8,358 bases of DNA from an uncultured Gemmatimonadota bacterium (GCA_913009915.1 CAJVYZ010000098.1:1-8358), one strand, 5' to 3'. Shown: positions 1 through 5,625, counted from the stretch's first letter. Notes: generated from the sequence alone by a model not told the origin. Made by a program: numbers and translations.

Positions 1-49
1 TATGTATACACGCTGATTCGCTCGGAAAGCATGAATATCGTTTTTTTTT
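1..49. other. unassigned sequence outside the adapter, with T9 tract
   Basis: This AT-richer stretch lies on the far side of the adapter, so it is not contiguous with the genome segment that starts at 108. Nine T's at 41-49 directly precede the adapter. The Illumina surface-grafted P5 oligo carries a poly-T spacer at exactly this place, so the T run may also be synthetic (inference). Bases 1-40 encode nothing recognisable. They may be another template, low-quality read sequence or a chimera. Confidence 0.7.
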
Positions 50-107
50 AATGATACGGCGACCACCGGGATCTACACTCTTTCCCTACACGACGCTCTT
101 CCGAACT
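50..107 (+). other. Illumina P5/TruSeq adapter contamination
   Basis: These 58 bases match the Illumina P5 flow-cell sequence followed by the Read-1 sequencing primer site along the whole length, beginning AATGATACGGCGACCACC and ending CGACGCTCTTCCG plus four bases. I see two differences from the canonical oligo: G instead of A at 69 and A instead of T at 105. The orientation is that of a library molecule read from P5 into the insert, so genuine insert begins at 108. This is synthetic sequence and not part of the organism. It creates a false stop codon for the glycosyltransferase on the other strand. The match is from memory of a widely known oligo, but over 58 bases chance is excluded. Confidence 0.97.
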
Positions 108-829
108 TCATCCTGGGACCAATCCAAAGGACGGAACAGGGACGTGGCCACGCCATTAGGGACGGTAGTGATGTACTCCTCGCCGATCGCCAAGCGCGCA
201 ATGGCACGTTCACGGATGTCCGGGCTGATGGCTATGAACCGGTCCGTCATGGCGACCGCTTCGATGAGGATGCCCCGTCCCACGCGCCCCAGTTCCTTGG
301 CATTGTCGGACTCCATGCTCAGATCGTGGAGACACTCAAGCATCTTGAGCTCGGTCCCGTGCAGCTGCGTCAGCCTGGGCACCGACGGGAATACTCGCGC
401 CGCGGCAACATGCGCGTAGGTAAGATGGTGGAGATGGAGCAGGTCGGGCTGGAAGCGTTCCCTCACATCCTCGAACACCCCGGTCCAGCACCTCAACAGC
501 GCGCCATACTCGGCTTCAGTCAGCCGGTAGAAAACACGGTCAGGTACGCCGTCCTTGTCTTCGTAGCTCGGATGGAAGGGAACCTCCCACCTGTCGGATA
601 GAGGGTCGTCGCCCTGTTGGAAGCCGTGCCAGGCGTCGGTGTAGTCGACCAAGGTGAGTGGGATGTTTCCGAAGAACACGTTGGCGTCGTGCTGCGGATC
701 TCCGTCGCGTAGGGTACCCGCGATCAGGTGCACTTCGTGGCCCAACTCGATCAGGGCACGCGACAGATAGCGGGCCACTTGGGCGCTCCCGCCCCTGGGA
801 TAGAAAACGAGGCTCATCAGGATCTTCAT
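86..829 (-). CDS. GT4-like glycosyltransferase, N-terminal half (3' truncated by adapter)
   Basis: Apparent 247-residue protein matching the N-terminal Rossmann domain of GT-B glycosyltransferases (family GT4-like), which transfer sugars from nucleotide donors, often in polysaccharide or glycolipid synthesis. Visible are the opening MKILMSLVFYPRGGSAQVAR with its glycine loop (residues 12-15), the helix ending ELGHEVHLIAG (29-38), LHLHH (131-135), QLHGTEL (155-161), IAISPDI (199-205) and TVPNGV (222-227). Residues after about 236 should begin the nucleotide-sugar-binding C-terminal domain, which is missing. Codons 242-247 (VRKSVV) and the stop at 86-88 are adapter-derived, so real coding is about 108-829. 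The ATG at 829 is supported by an in-frame TAA eight codons upstream. No clear Shine-Dalgarno is seen. Donor and acceptor cannot be named. The family call is firm and the exact role unknown. Confidence 0.85.
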   Translation of the reverse strand: MKILMSLVFYPRGGSAQVARYLSRALIELGHEVHLIAGTLRDGDPQHDANVFFGNIPLTLVDYTDAWHGFQQGDDPLSDRWEVPFHPSYEDKDGVPDRVFYRLTEAEYGALLRCWTGVFEDVRERFQPDLLHLHHLTYAHVAAARVFPSVPRLTQLHGTELKMLECLHDLSMESDNAKELGRVGRGILIEAVAMTDRFIAISPDIRERAIARLAIGEEYITTVPNGVATSLFRPLDWSQDEVRKSVV

Positions 830-909
830 GACGGTCTGGCGGCTGAGTCTTTACCATTCATGCCACTAAGATGGCACGACTCTGGTGTACATGCTGGAGG
901 ATTGGACCC

Positions 910-954
910 GTGCAGCTAGTTTTCCTGGGCAACTTCGATGTTGAAGAACCCTAA
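910..954 (+). pseudogene. possible 5' remnant of a glycosyltransferase-like gene
   Basis: A GTG codon at 910 follows a good Shine-Dalgarno GGAGG (896-900) at 9 nt spacing and opens a 14-codon frame, (M)QLVFLGNFDVEEP, that stops at 952-954. The peptide resembles the first beta strand and loop of GT-B glycosyltransferases (pattern 'I-V-F-L-G-N-F-x-V'). That would fit the divergent glycosyltransferase next door. Nothing recognisable continues it, so it would be a beheaded gene cut at about 945. The resemblance is short and could be chance; an unrelated leader peptide is the alternative. Confidence 0.3.
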
Positions 955-981
955 CGATAGACTCGCCTTACCTCCCGGATT

Positions 982-998
982 CCGCAGTCCGCCTGCGG
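982..998 (+). promoter_or_regulatory. hairpin overlapping the hydrolase ribosome binding site
   Basis: CCGCAG (982-987) and CTGCGG (993-998) form a perfect 6-bp inverted repeat around a 5-nt loop. The right arm overlaps the G-rich GGGGAAG (997-1003), which is the only Shine-Dalgarno-like stretch before the ATG at 1009 (5 nt spacing). The stem could mask part of that site in mRNA. Short GC-rich repeats are common by chance in this composition, so a regulatory role is only a suggestion. Confidence 0.3.
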
Positions 999-1008
999 GG
1001 AAGCCAGA

Positions 1009-1914
1009 ATGTCCGCAACAGACTACCTGATCGCGGCAGCGATCGGCATCGCATCCATCCTCGTACTCAGTATCGGGTTGTCCTGGGTGTTCGCCCGGCT
1101 CTACGGTAGGCCCACGCGGGTGCTCCCGGCCGAGACCCCAACCGACTACGGGCTCCCATTCGTGCCGGTGACGTTTGCCAGTAAGGGTGTGCCGCTCGAC
1201 GGATGGTTCATTGGCGCCGACCCCGCCGGCGTGGATTCACCGCCCACCATCATCATGACGCACGGCTGGTCTCGCAACAAGGCGAGGATGCTGCCACTCG
1301 CCGCCTTGCTCCACGAAGCCGGCTTCGGGTTGCTCCTGTTCGACGCCCGGGGTCACGGTGCCAGCGGCAGCGACGGAGCCATCACTGTCCTCAAGTTTGC
1401 CGAAGACATAGTATCGGCTGTTGGGTTCCTGGAAGGCCACCCTGGGGTGGACCCGACACGCGTGGGTGTCGTCGGGCACTCGATCGGTGGTGCCGCAGCC
1501 ATAGTGGCCGCCTCCATGGAGCCGAAGATCCAGGCCGTCGTCACCAGCTCGGCGTTCGCCGATCCGGTGTCGCTCACCCGCCGCTTCATGCGCACCTTCC
1601 ACCTCCCACGGGGGCCCTTCTTCTGGCTGGTTTGTCGCATCATTGATTACTACTTGGGCACCACGATGACCGATATCACTCCGCAGAATAGAATCAGTCG
1701 AGTCGAGGTACCGGTCTTGCTCGTCCACGGCGAAGATGACCGGATGGTGCCGGTCTCCGACCTGGAAGCCATCTATGCCAGGGCGCAGCCACAGCGCACC
1801 CACCGGATGGTGCTCGCGGGTCGGGGACATTCGGACGTCATCACGGATCCACGCTATGGCCCCGCCGTGATCGAGTTCCTGCAAGCGTCGCTATGCGCCC
1901 CGCGTCCGGGCTGA
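1009..1914 (+). CDS. membrane-anchored alpha/beta hydrolase
   Basis: A 301-residue serine hydrolase of the alpha/beta fold, probably an esterase or peptidase-like enzyme of the broad 'alpha/beta fold hydrolase' group; substrate unknown. An N-terminal hydrophobic helix (about residues 6-30) should anchor it in the membrane, and positives such as R30 and R34 after it suggest the topology, though which side holds the catalytic domain is unclear. The oxyanion-hole motif is HGW (85-87), the strand-loop FDARGHGASG spans 111-120, the nucleophile elbow is GHSIG with Ser158, the acid is Asp244 in GEDDRMVP, and the base is His274 in GRGHSD. All triad residues are present and spaced as expected. Residues 185-230 form the lid. 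The ATG at 1009 has GGGGAAG 5 nt upstream. A 54-nt gap separates it from the truncated permease, whose family has no known link to it. Confidence 0.9.
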   Translation: MSATDYLIAAAIGIASILVLSIGLSWVFARLYGRPTRVLPAETPTDYGLPFVPVTFASKGVPLDGWFIGADPAGVDSPPTIIMTHGWSRNKARMLPLAALLHEAGFGLLLFDARGHGASGSDGAITVLKFAEDIVSAVGFLEGHPGVDPTRVGVVGHSIGGAAAIVAASMEPKIQAVVTSSAFADPVSLTRRFMRTFHLPRGPFFWLVCRIIDYYLGTTMTDITPQNRISRVEVPVLLVHGEDDRMVPVSDLEAIYARAQPQRTHRMVLAGRGHSDVITDPRYGPAVIEFLQASLCAPRPG

Positions 1915-2859
1915 GGTGCAAGATAGGAAGATCCCGGCGTCCCGGCCCAGGCGGCGGGCAACCCGCTAGTGGAGCTGCGGAACGTCGACCCCGGGTACGA
2001 CACGGAGGACATCTTCACCTTCCAGATCGCACCGGACGGAGACCATCTGACGGACGCACCGTCCTACGCGCGATTCCACATGGGCTTCATGGACCGTATC
2101 AGGGCCATGCCCGGCGTCGAGTCTGTCGGGGTGGTGGAGAACGTACCGCTCAACGAAGGCGTGCGGGATACCCGCTTCCTCACCAGCGACATGGTGGCCG
2201 ACCCCGACGGTGGGGTCCTGCTGTCACTGACGTGGGCCGGCGGTGATTACTACAGCGCCATGGGAATCAACGTGCTCAGGGGCCGGGCCTTCCGCGAGGC
2301 GGACCACATCTCGGACCTGGGCAACGCCGTCGTCAGCCGGTCGGCCGCGGAGGCACTGTGGCCCGGTGAGAGTGCCATCGGCAAGCAACTCCAAGTCGAG
2401 GGAGCCGAGACCTGGGAAACCGTGGTCGGCGTGGTGGAGGACGTGATGCAATACGGTTTCCGTGATACGCCCCAGTCACTGGTCTACCTCCCGCTCGTGG
2501 GACAGACGGAAGACAGCCGGAGAGTCTCGTCACCGGCGTACGTCGTCAAGACACCGCGGGCGGACGAGATCGGACCGGAGATCCTGGCAATGGTCCGGGA
2601 GGTGGCGCCGAATGCCCCGATGTACCGGGTATTCACCATGGCCGGTCTGGCCGCCGACTCCATGGTGCAGCTCTCCTTTACCATGCTCACCCTGGGGATT
2701 GCCGCGTCGCTGGCGTTGATCCTGGGAGCGATCGGGCTGTTCGGAGTGCTGTCTTACGTCGTAGCGGAACGCACCCAGGAGATCGGCGTCCGCATGGCGC
2801 TCGGCGCCGACGCCAAACGCGTCCGCGGGATGGTCATGGTTCAGGCGGCCCGCGTGGTT

Positions 2860-2877
2860 GGCATCGGCATCGGCATC
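2860..2877 (+). repeat. (GGCATC)3 in-frame tandem repeat
   Basis: Three perfect copies of the hexamer GGCATC lie inside the truncated permease and encode GIGIGI within its second membrane helix. Gain or loss of a unit would keep the frame and lengthen or shorten the helix by two residues. It is short and may simply reflect the glycine-isoleucine helix composition. Confidence 0.6.
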
Positions 2878-3000
2878 GGTCTCGTCGTGGCCGCGGGAGC
2901 GACTCGCGTGCTCGACACCCTGCTCTTCGGCATCGCGTCGGCAGACGTCGGCACGTTCGTGGGCATGTCCACCGCCATGATCATGGTGGGGTTGCTCGCG

Positions 3001-3023
3001 AGCTACCTGCCGGCGCGGCGGGC
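3001..3023 (+). repeat. conserved permease 3' motif, copy 1 of 2
   Basis: This 23-nt stretch encodes the end of (A)SYLPARRA and is identical to 8260-8282 at 22 of 23 positions, the difference being G versus C at the fifteenth base. It is conserved coding sequence rather than a mobile repeat. It is long enough to cause short-read assembly ambiguity or recombination between paralogous permeases. Confidence 0.7.
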
Positions 3024-3096
3024 GTCCAATGTGGATCCGATCGAGGCGCTGAGGGACGACTGAGATCGCGGTCGGTTACATCTTAGGTCGCAGAAG

Positions 3097-3132
3097 GAAT
3101 CCCGCCCGGCGGACACACGCCGGGCAGGATTC
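3097..3132. terminator. bidirectional intrinsic terminator between convergent genes
   Basis: A 15-bp stem (3097-3111 with 3118-3132) with a single C/A mismatch closes a 6-nt loop GACACA. The stem core CCCGGCG/CGCCGGG is very stable. On the plus strand it is followed by TCTTATT, a modest U-rich tail; on the minus strand the tail is CTTCTG, which is poorer. It sits 34 nt after the permease stop at 3063 and 28 nt before the minus-strand gene's stop at 3160, exactly where a shared terminator for two convergent genes would be. This is the clearest structural signal in the window. Confidence 0.85.
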
Positions 3133-3159
3133 TCTTATTCCGAGCTTCCCTGTAATACC

Positions 3160-4002
3160 CTAACTGCCTCCCCAGACACCTTTGGCCCGAACAGCCACGG
3201 CACCGAGAAGTCCTTCGAGCGCCTTCCCTCCCCGGCGCAGGGCGTAACGGTACAAGGCCCGATATCCCTTCACGCCGAGGCCGGCGCCTACCAGGACGCC
3301 CGCAACCGCGCCGATGGGCCCAATCCCCCCGCCCAGCCTCAGCGCACCGAGGGCCAAGCCACCCACGCCAGCGCCGAGGCCTGTGACTACCAGCCCGATG
3401 CCGAGTCCGAGGTTGTGTGAGGTGACCGGGCTGTGCATCGTCATCTCGCAGGAGGATGTAGCTCCCTCGACCGACCGCAGGGACACGAACACCTGACGAA
3501 GACCGGCCTCTCTGGTCTCGAAGGCGAATCCTCCCTGGAGCAGGATGCTGGTGGCTCCCTGGATATCGAACACCAGTACGCCTCGGTCGAGCGGATCGCC
3601 CTGTTGGTCGGTCAAAGTCAGGCGAAAAGGTTCCTCGGGCAACACGGCCTCCATGGCCGAGAGCACCTCCTGAGGTGTGGCCTCGATGACCCGCTGGGCG
3701 CTGACGGTATCTGGCGGATGATTCAGAAATTTCCGGGCAAGGCTGGTGCTCTTCTCGGCCGGTGGGCGCGCACGCTCCACGCGGAGATCTGCCAGCGCGG
3801 CGTCGACAAATTCTGAGCCGATGCCGGCCTCCAGGGCCGCGGAACGCACGTGGGCCAGCGCGTACCCCGAAGACACCGTCGCCGCGTCGTGTACGGCTAG
3901 TGGTTCAACTCTCCCGGCAGCCTCGGCCTGGAGCTGAGCGGCCCTCTCCCACAAACGGGCTGCCTCCTGCTCGCTGAGAACCTCGGGATCGCGTTCCGTC
4001 AT
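3160..4002 (-). CDS. hypothetical membrane protein with helical N-terminal motif and glycine-rich tail
   Basis: I do not recognise a named family. From the ATG at 4002 the protein has 280 residues. Residues 9-30 (LSEQEAARLWERAAQLQAEA) and 47-73 (YALAHVRSAALEAGIGSEF and following) form a two-helix module like the short modules in many Gemmatimonadota proteins. Residues 100-180 are a mixed region beginning RVIEATPQEVLSAMEAVLP, resembling the opening of START/SRPBCC-like folds (inference). Residues 197-252 are two glycine-rich membrane segments (GLGIGLVVTGLGAGVGGLAL, then GAVAGVLVGAGLGVKGY) with a short link, then a basic end (YRYALRRGGK). No signal peptide is seen. A longer frame starts at TTG 4050, adding a polar extension; I prefer 4002 because the conserved-looking part begins there, although AGGAAAGG lies a long 13 nt upstream. 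Transcribed convergently with the permease and divergently from the VOC block. Confidence 0.75.
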   Translation of the reverse strand: MTERDPEVLSEQEAARLWERAAQLQAEAAGRVEPLAVHDAATVSSGYALAHVRSAALEAGIGSEFVDAALADLRVERARPPAEKSTSLARKFLNHPPDTVSAQRVIEATPQEVLSAMEAVLPEEPFRLTLTDQQGDPLDRGVLVFDIQGATSILLQGGFAFETREAGLRQVFVSLRSVEGATSSCEMTMHSPVTSHNLGLGIGLVVTGLGAGVGGLALGALRLGGGIGPIGAVAGVLVGAGLGVKGYRALYRYALRRGGKALEGLLGAVAVRAKGVWGGS

Positions 4003-4163
4003 GTGGGAATCTGGACCTTTCCTGTTGGTCTGTGTCCGACTGCTGGGCAAATATACCGCCCTTGGGCGCTATTGCCGGATCAGGCCGCGGTCTGTACCGT
4101 GGAGGCGGAATGCATTGCGGAGGGTAGAGGCACAACACCATTTATCGAAGGGTATCCTCGATC
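4003..4163. other. divergent intergenic region upstream of the VOC block
   Basis: It lies between the minus-strand hypothetical gene and the plus-strand VOC gene, so it probably carries both promoters. The minus-strand side may extend coding to TTG 4050 if the longer start is used. I see no convincing promoter hexamers, operators or riboswitch-like structure. Confidence 0.5.
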
Positions 4164-4652
4164 ATGGCGTCACCGATCACAGTTCGATACGCGCTAACGT
4201 GTACCATGCTTGCTCTTCTGGCATGTGGTGAGGGCCCCGGCAGTGGTCGGCCCGCTACGCCGGGCGAGTCTGCGGAAACCTCAGGAGGAGACGGGCTCAT
4301 GAGCCAGGAAGATCAGGATCGTCGGGTGGACTACATAGAATTTCTGACCACGAACATCCAGGAGACCAAGAGTTTCTACTCAGAGGTCTTTGGCTGGGAG
4401 TTCACTGATTATGGTCCTGAGTACACCAGCTTTACCGACGGTAGGTTGGCAGGCGGTTTTGCTGTTGCGCCTGAAGTGACTGCTGGCGGTCCATTGGTCG
4501 TTCTCTACTCCACTGACCTGGCAGAGATCCAAGCCAGCGTTCGTGAGAGCGGCGGGCGGATCGTCCGGGAGATATTCGAGTTTCCCGGCGGACGCCGCTT
4601 TCATTTCGCCGACCCGAGCGGCAATGAACTGGCGGTTTGGTCGGATCGATGA
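4164..4652 (+). CDS. VOC-family (glyoxalase-fold) protein with lipoprotein signal
   Basis: 162 residues. Residues 1-21 form a lipoprotein signal peptide (basic Arg8, hydrophobic ALTCTMLALLAC) with lipobox LLAC and Cys21 as the lipidation site. Residues 22-45 are a Gly/Ser/Pro/Glu-rich linker, as in exported lipoproteins. Residues 54-162 are a VOC domain: VDYIEFLTTNIQETKSFY, FGWEFTDYGPEYTSF, a GGFAVAP strand, and FHFADPSGNELAVWSD at the end. It resembles the COG3324 type ('related to lactoylglutathione lyase'). Half of the paired VOC fold is present, so it probably dimerises; substrate unknown. A second start at ATG 4299 (residue 46) has a near-perfect AGGAGGAG (4283-4290) at 8 nt and would give a 117-residue cytosolic protein, the normal size for the family. 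The 4164 start has only AAGGG about 11 nt upstream. Both forms are possible. It is followed 66 nt later by a second VOC gene. Confidence 0.85.
   Translation: MASPITVRYALTCTMLALLACGEGPGSGRPATPGESAETSGGDGLMSQEDQDRRVDYIEFLTTNIQETKSFYSEVFGWEFTDYGPEYTSFTDGRLAGGFAVAPEVTAGGPLVVLYSTDLAEIQASVRESGGRIVREIFEFPGGRRFHFADPSGNELAVWSDR
4283..4301 (+). promoter_or_regulatory. internal ribosome binding site and alternative start in the lipoprotein VOC gene
   Basis: AGGAGGAG at 4283-4290 is the best Shine-Dalgarno match in the window and lies 8 nt before an in-frame ATG at 4299-4301. It falls between the lipoprotein linker and the VOC domain. Initiation here would produce a leaderless cytosolic VOC protein. It could instead be the true start, with the upstream signal peptide being an accidental or fused extension. 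Confidence 0.6.
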
Positions 4653-4718
4653 TTGCTAGCCTGGACCATACTCGGTCATGCCTCTGACTTCGGCAGTGCT
4701 ACTCCAAAGGAGCGAATC

Positions 4719-5090
4719 ATGGAACTCGGCGCGTTTTCAATCAGCTTGGCTGTCAAAGACATTGAAGCATCGCGAGCTTTCTACGAGAAGTTCGGCTTCA
4801 AGGTTTTCGCCGGAGACGCCTCGCAGAACTGACTGATCCTGAAGAACGGCGATCATGCCATCGGTCTTTTTCAGGGCATGTTCGAAAAGAACATCTTGAC
4901 CTTCAATCCGGGATGGGACAGCAACGCAGCCACACTTGATACATTCGACGACGTTCGCGAGCTACAGCGTCAGTTGAAATCGCAAGGTGTCCAGTTAACG
5001 TCCGAAGCCGACGAGTCAACCGCCGGCCCGGCTAGTTTTACCGCGGTCGACCCGGATGGGAACCCGATCCTCGTCGATCAGCACGTCTAG
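4719..5090 (+). pseudogene. VOC-family protein gene interrupted by a single in-frame TGA
   Basis: Read from ATG 4719, which has AAAGGAG 6 nt upstream, the gene encodes a 123-residue VOC/glyoxalase-fold protein: [21 protein letters not shown], then [16 protein letters not shown], a TGA at codon 38 (4830-4832), then LILKNGDHAIGLFQGMFEKN and a standard C-terminus ending DPDGNPILVDQHV before TAG. The frame and homology are perfect on both sides of the stop, so one base explains it. From memory of this family the sequence here is SQN-W-LIL, making TGG to TGA the likely change. ATG 4878 could restart translation but would give only the last 70 residues, lacking the first strands. Either a recent nonsense mutation or a sequencing error. 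Base composition is noticeably less GC-rich than the permeases (about 47% in 4861-4920). DUF1772 follows 58 nt downstream. Confidence 0.85.
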
Positions 5091-5148
5091 CGCGAATACA
5101 GCGGACTTTCGTAGGTACCGCCCCTACAGGCGTTTGTGAGGCCGAACG

Positions 5149-5625
5149 ATGAACATACTCGCTGAACTCATGGTGCCCGCTGCCGTGCTGGGATGCGGCC
5201 TGGTCGCGGGCATCTTCTTCGCTTTCTCCACCTTCGTGATGAGGGCACTCGGCCGGCTGCCGGCCAAGGATGGGATCGCGGCCATGCAGGCCATAAACGT
5301 CACGGTGCTCAACCCATGGTTCTTCTCGGCCTTCTTCGGTACGGCTGCGGCATGTCTGATAGTGGCGGTGTCGGCTTTGACGGGCTGGAACGGAGCCCAC
5401 GAGGTATACCTGGTTGCCGGAAGCGCGCTCTATCTGCTTGGCACTCTCCTCGTGACCATGGCGTTCAACGTGCCGCTCAATGATCGGCTGGCCAAGGTCG
5501 ACCCAGCGAGTACCAATGGCGCCGCACTGTGGGCGCATTATCTCGTGCGGTGGAACAGATGGAACCATGTGAGAACGGCCGCATCATTGGCGGCAGCTGT
5601 TGCCTACATGGTGACATTGCGATAG
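5149..5625 (+). CDS. DUF1772 (anthrone oxygenase-like) membrane protein
   Basis: 158 residues with four predicted membrane helices (about 7-30, 56-77, 86-107 and 140-156), typical in length for DUF1772. Family hallmarks are FFAFSTFVMRALGRLP (23-38), INVTVLNPWFF (49-59), FNVPLN (106-111), and W138, N139, H140 and R142 in WNRWNHVRT. The Pfam family includes fungal anthrone oxygenases that make anthraquinones, but most bacterial members have no known reaction; no metal or cofactor motif can be assigned here. GAGG at 5138-5141 lies 7 nt before the ATG. As third gene of the VOC-VOC-DUF1772 block it is probably cotranscribed with the upstream VOC genes. A shared role in handling small, perhaps toxic or aromatic, molecules is an inference from context only. 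Confidence 0.88.
   Translation: MNILAELMVPAAVLGCGLVAGIFFAFSTFVMRALGRLPAKDGIAAMQAINVTVLNPWFFSAFFGTAAACLIVAVSALTGWNGAHEVYLVAGSALYLLGTLLVTMAFNVPLNDRLAKVDPASTNGAALWAHYLVRWNRWNHVRTAASLAAAVAYMVTLR

Larger units (their letters stand above)
830..1008. other. divergent intergenic region
   Basis: This separates the minus-strand glycosyltransferase from the plus-strand hydrolase and should hold promoters in both directions. Besides the 14-codon frame at 910-954 and the hairpin at 982-998, I see only a weak inverted repeat, TGCCA (861-865) and TGGCA (872-876), spaced by six bases. I cannot support a specific -35/-10 pair on either strand. Confidence 0.5.
1969..3063 (+). pseudogene. C-terminal half of an ADOP/MacB-type FtsX permease (5' truncated)
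   Basis: 364 residues matching the second half of the acidobacterial-type duplicated orphan permeases, FtsX-superfamily membrane proteins related to MacB that are normally about 800 residues. Residues 1-230 are the second periplasmic MacB-PCD-like domain, starting at the inter-repeat motif RNVDPGYDTEDIFTF and including AMGINVLRGRAF and ALWPGESAIGK. Residues 236-264, 295-315 and 326-347 are three membrane helices. The cytoplasmic signature ERTQEIGVRMALGA (267-280) follows the first, and the family C-terminus YLPARRASNVDPIEAL ends the protein. Relative to the intact paralogue at 5830 it lacks about 458 N-terminal residues, including the first repeat. The frame is open back to 1927 (TAG at 1924-1926) but contains no ATG; only GTG at 1939 or 1969 could start it, without a convincing ribosome site. 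A decayed remnant or an assembly junction is more likely than a functional half-permease. Confidence 0.8.

Noticed and set aside
51..419. 122-residue plus-strand frame starting in the adapter
   Set aside because: Its first 19 or so codons are synthetic adapter and the rest is antisense to the glycosyltransferase.
861..876. TGCCA...TGGCA inverted repeat as an operator
   Set aside because: Arms of only five bases with a six-base spacer are too likely by chance, and no regulator gene is nearby.
1237..1884. 215-residue minus-strand frame inside the hydrolase gene
   Set aside because: It is antisense to a gene with a complete catalytic triad and has no recognisable domain of its own.
1893..2246. 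117-residue plus-strand frame overlapping the hydrolase end and the permease start
   Set aside because: Composition is Arg/Gly/Pro-rich and featureless, a typical frame shadow of GC-rich coding sequence. It crosses the suspected junction only because stops are rare in that frame.
4719..5090. Genetic code reassignment (TGA = Trp) or selenocysteine at 4830-4832
   Set aside because: The hydrolase (1912-1914), the truncated permease (3061-3063) and the first VOC gene all end at TGA where their families end, and Trp is TGG elsewhere. Relatives have Trp rather than Cys/Sec at this place as I remember, and no SECIS-like stem is evident.
4878..5090. A separate 70-residue gene starting at ATG 4878
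   Set aside because: It is the downstream half of the interrupted VOC gene in the same frame. No ribosome binding site is placed before 4878.
5111..5127. GTAGG/CCTAC hairpin before DUF1772 as a terminator or attenuator
   Set aside because: The five-base stem is weak, lacks a U tract and does not overlap the ribosome binding site.
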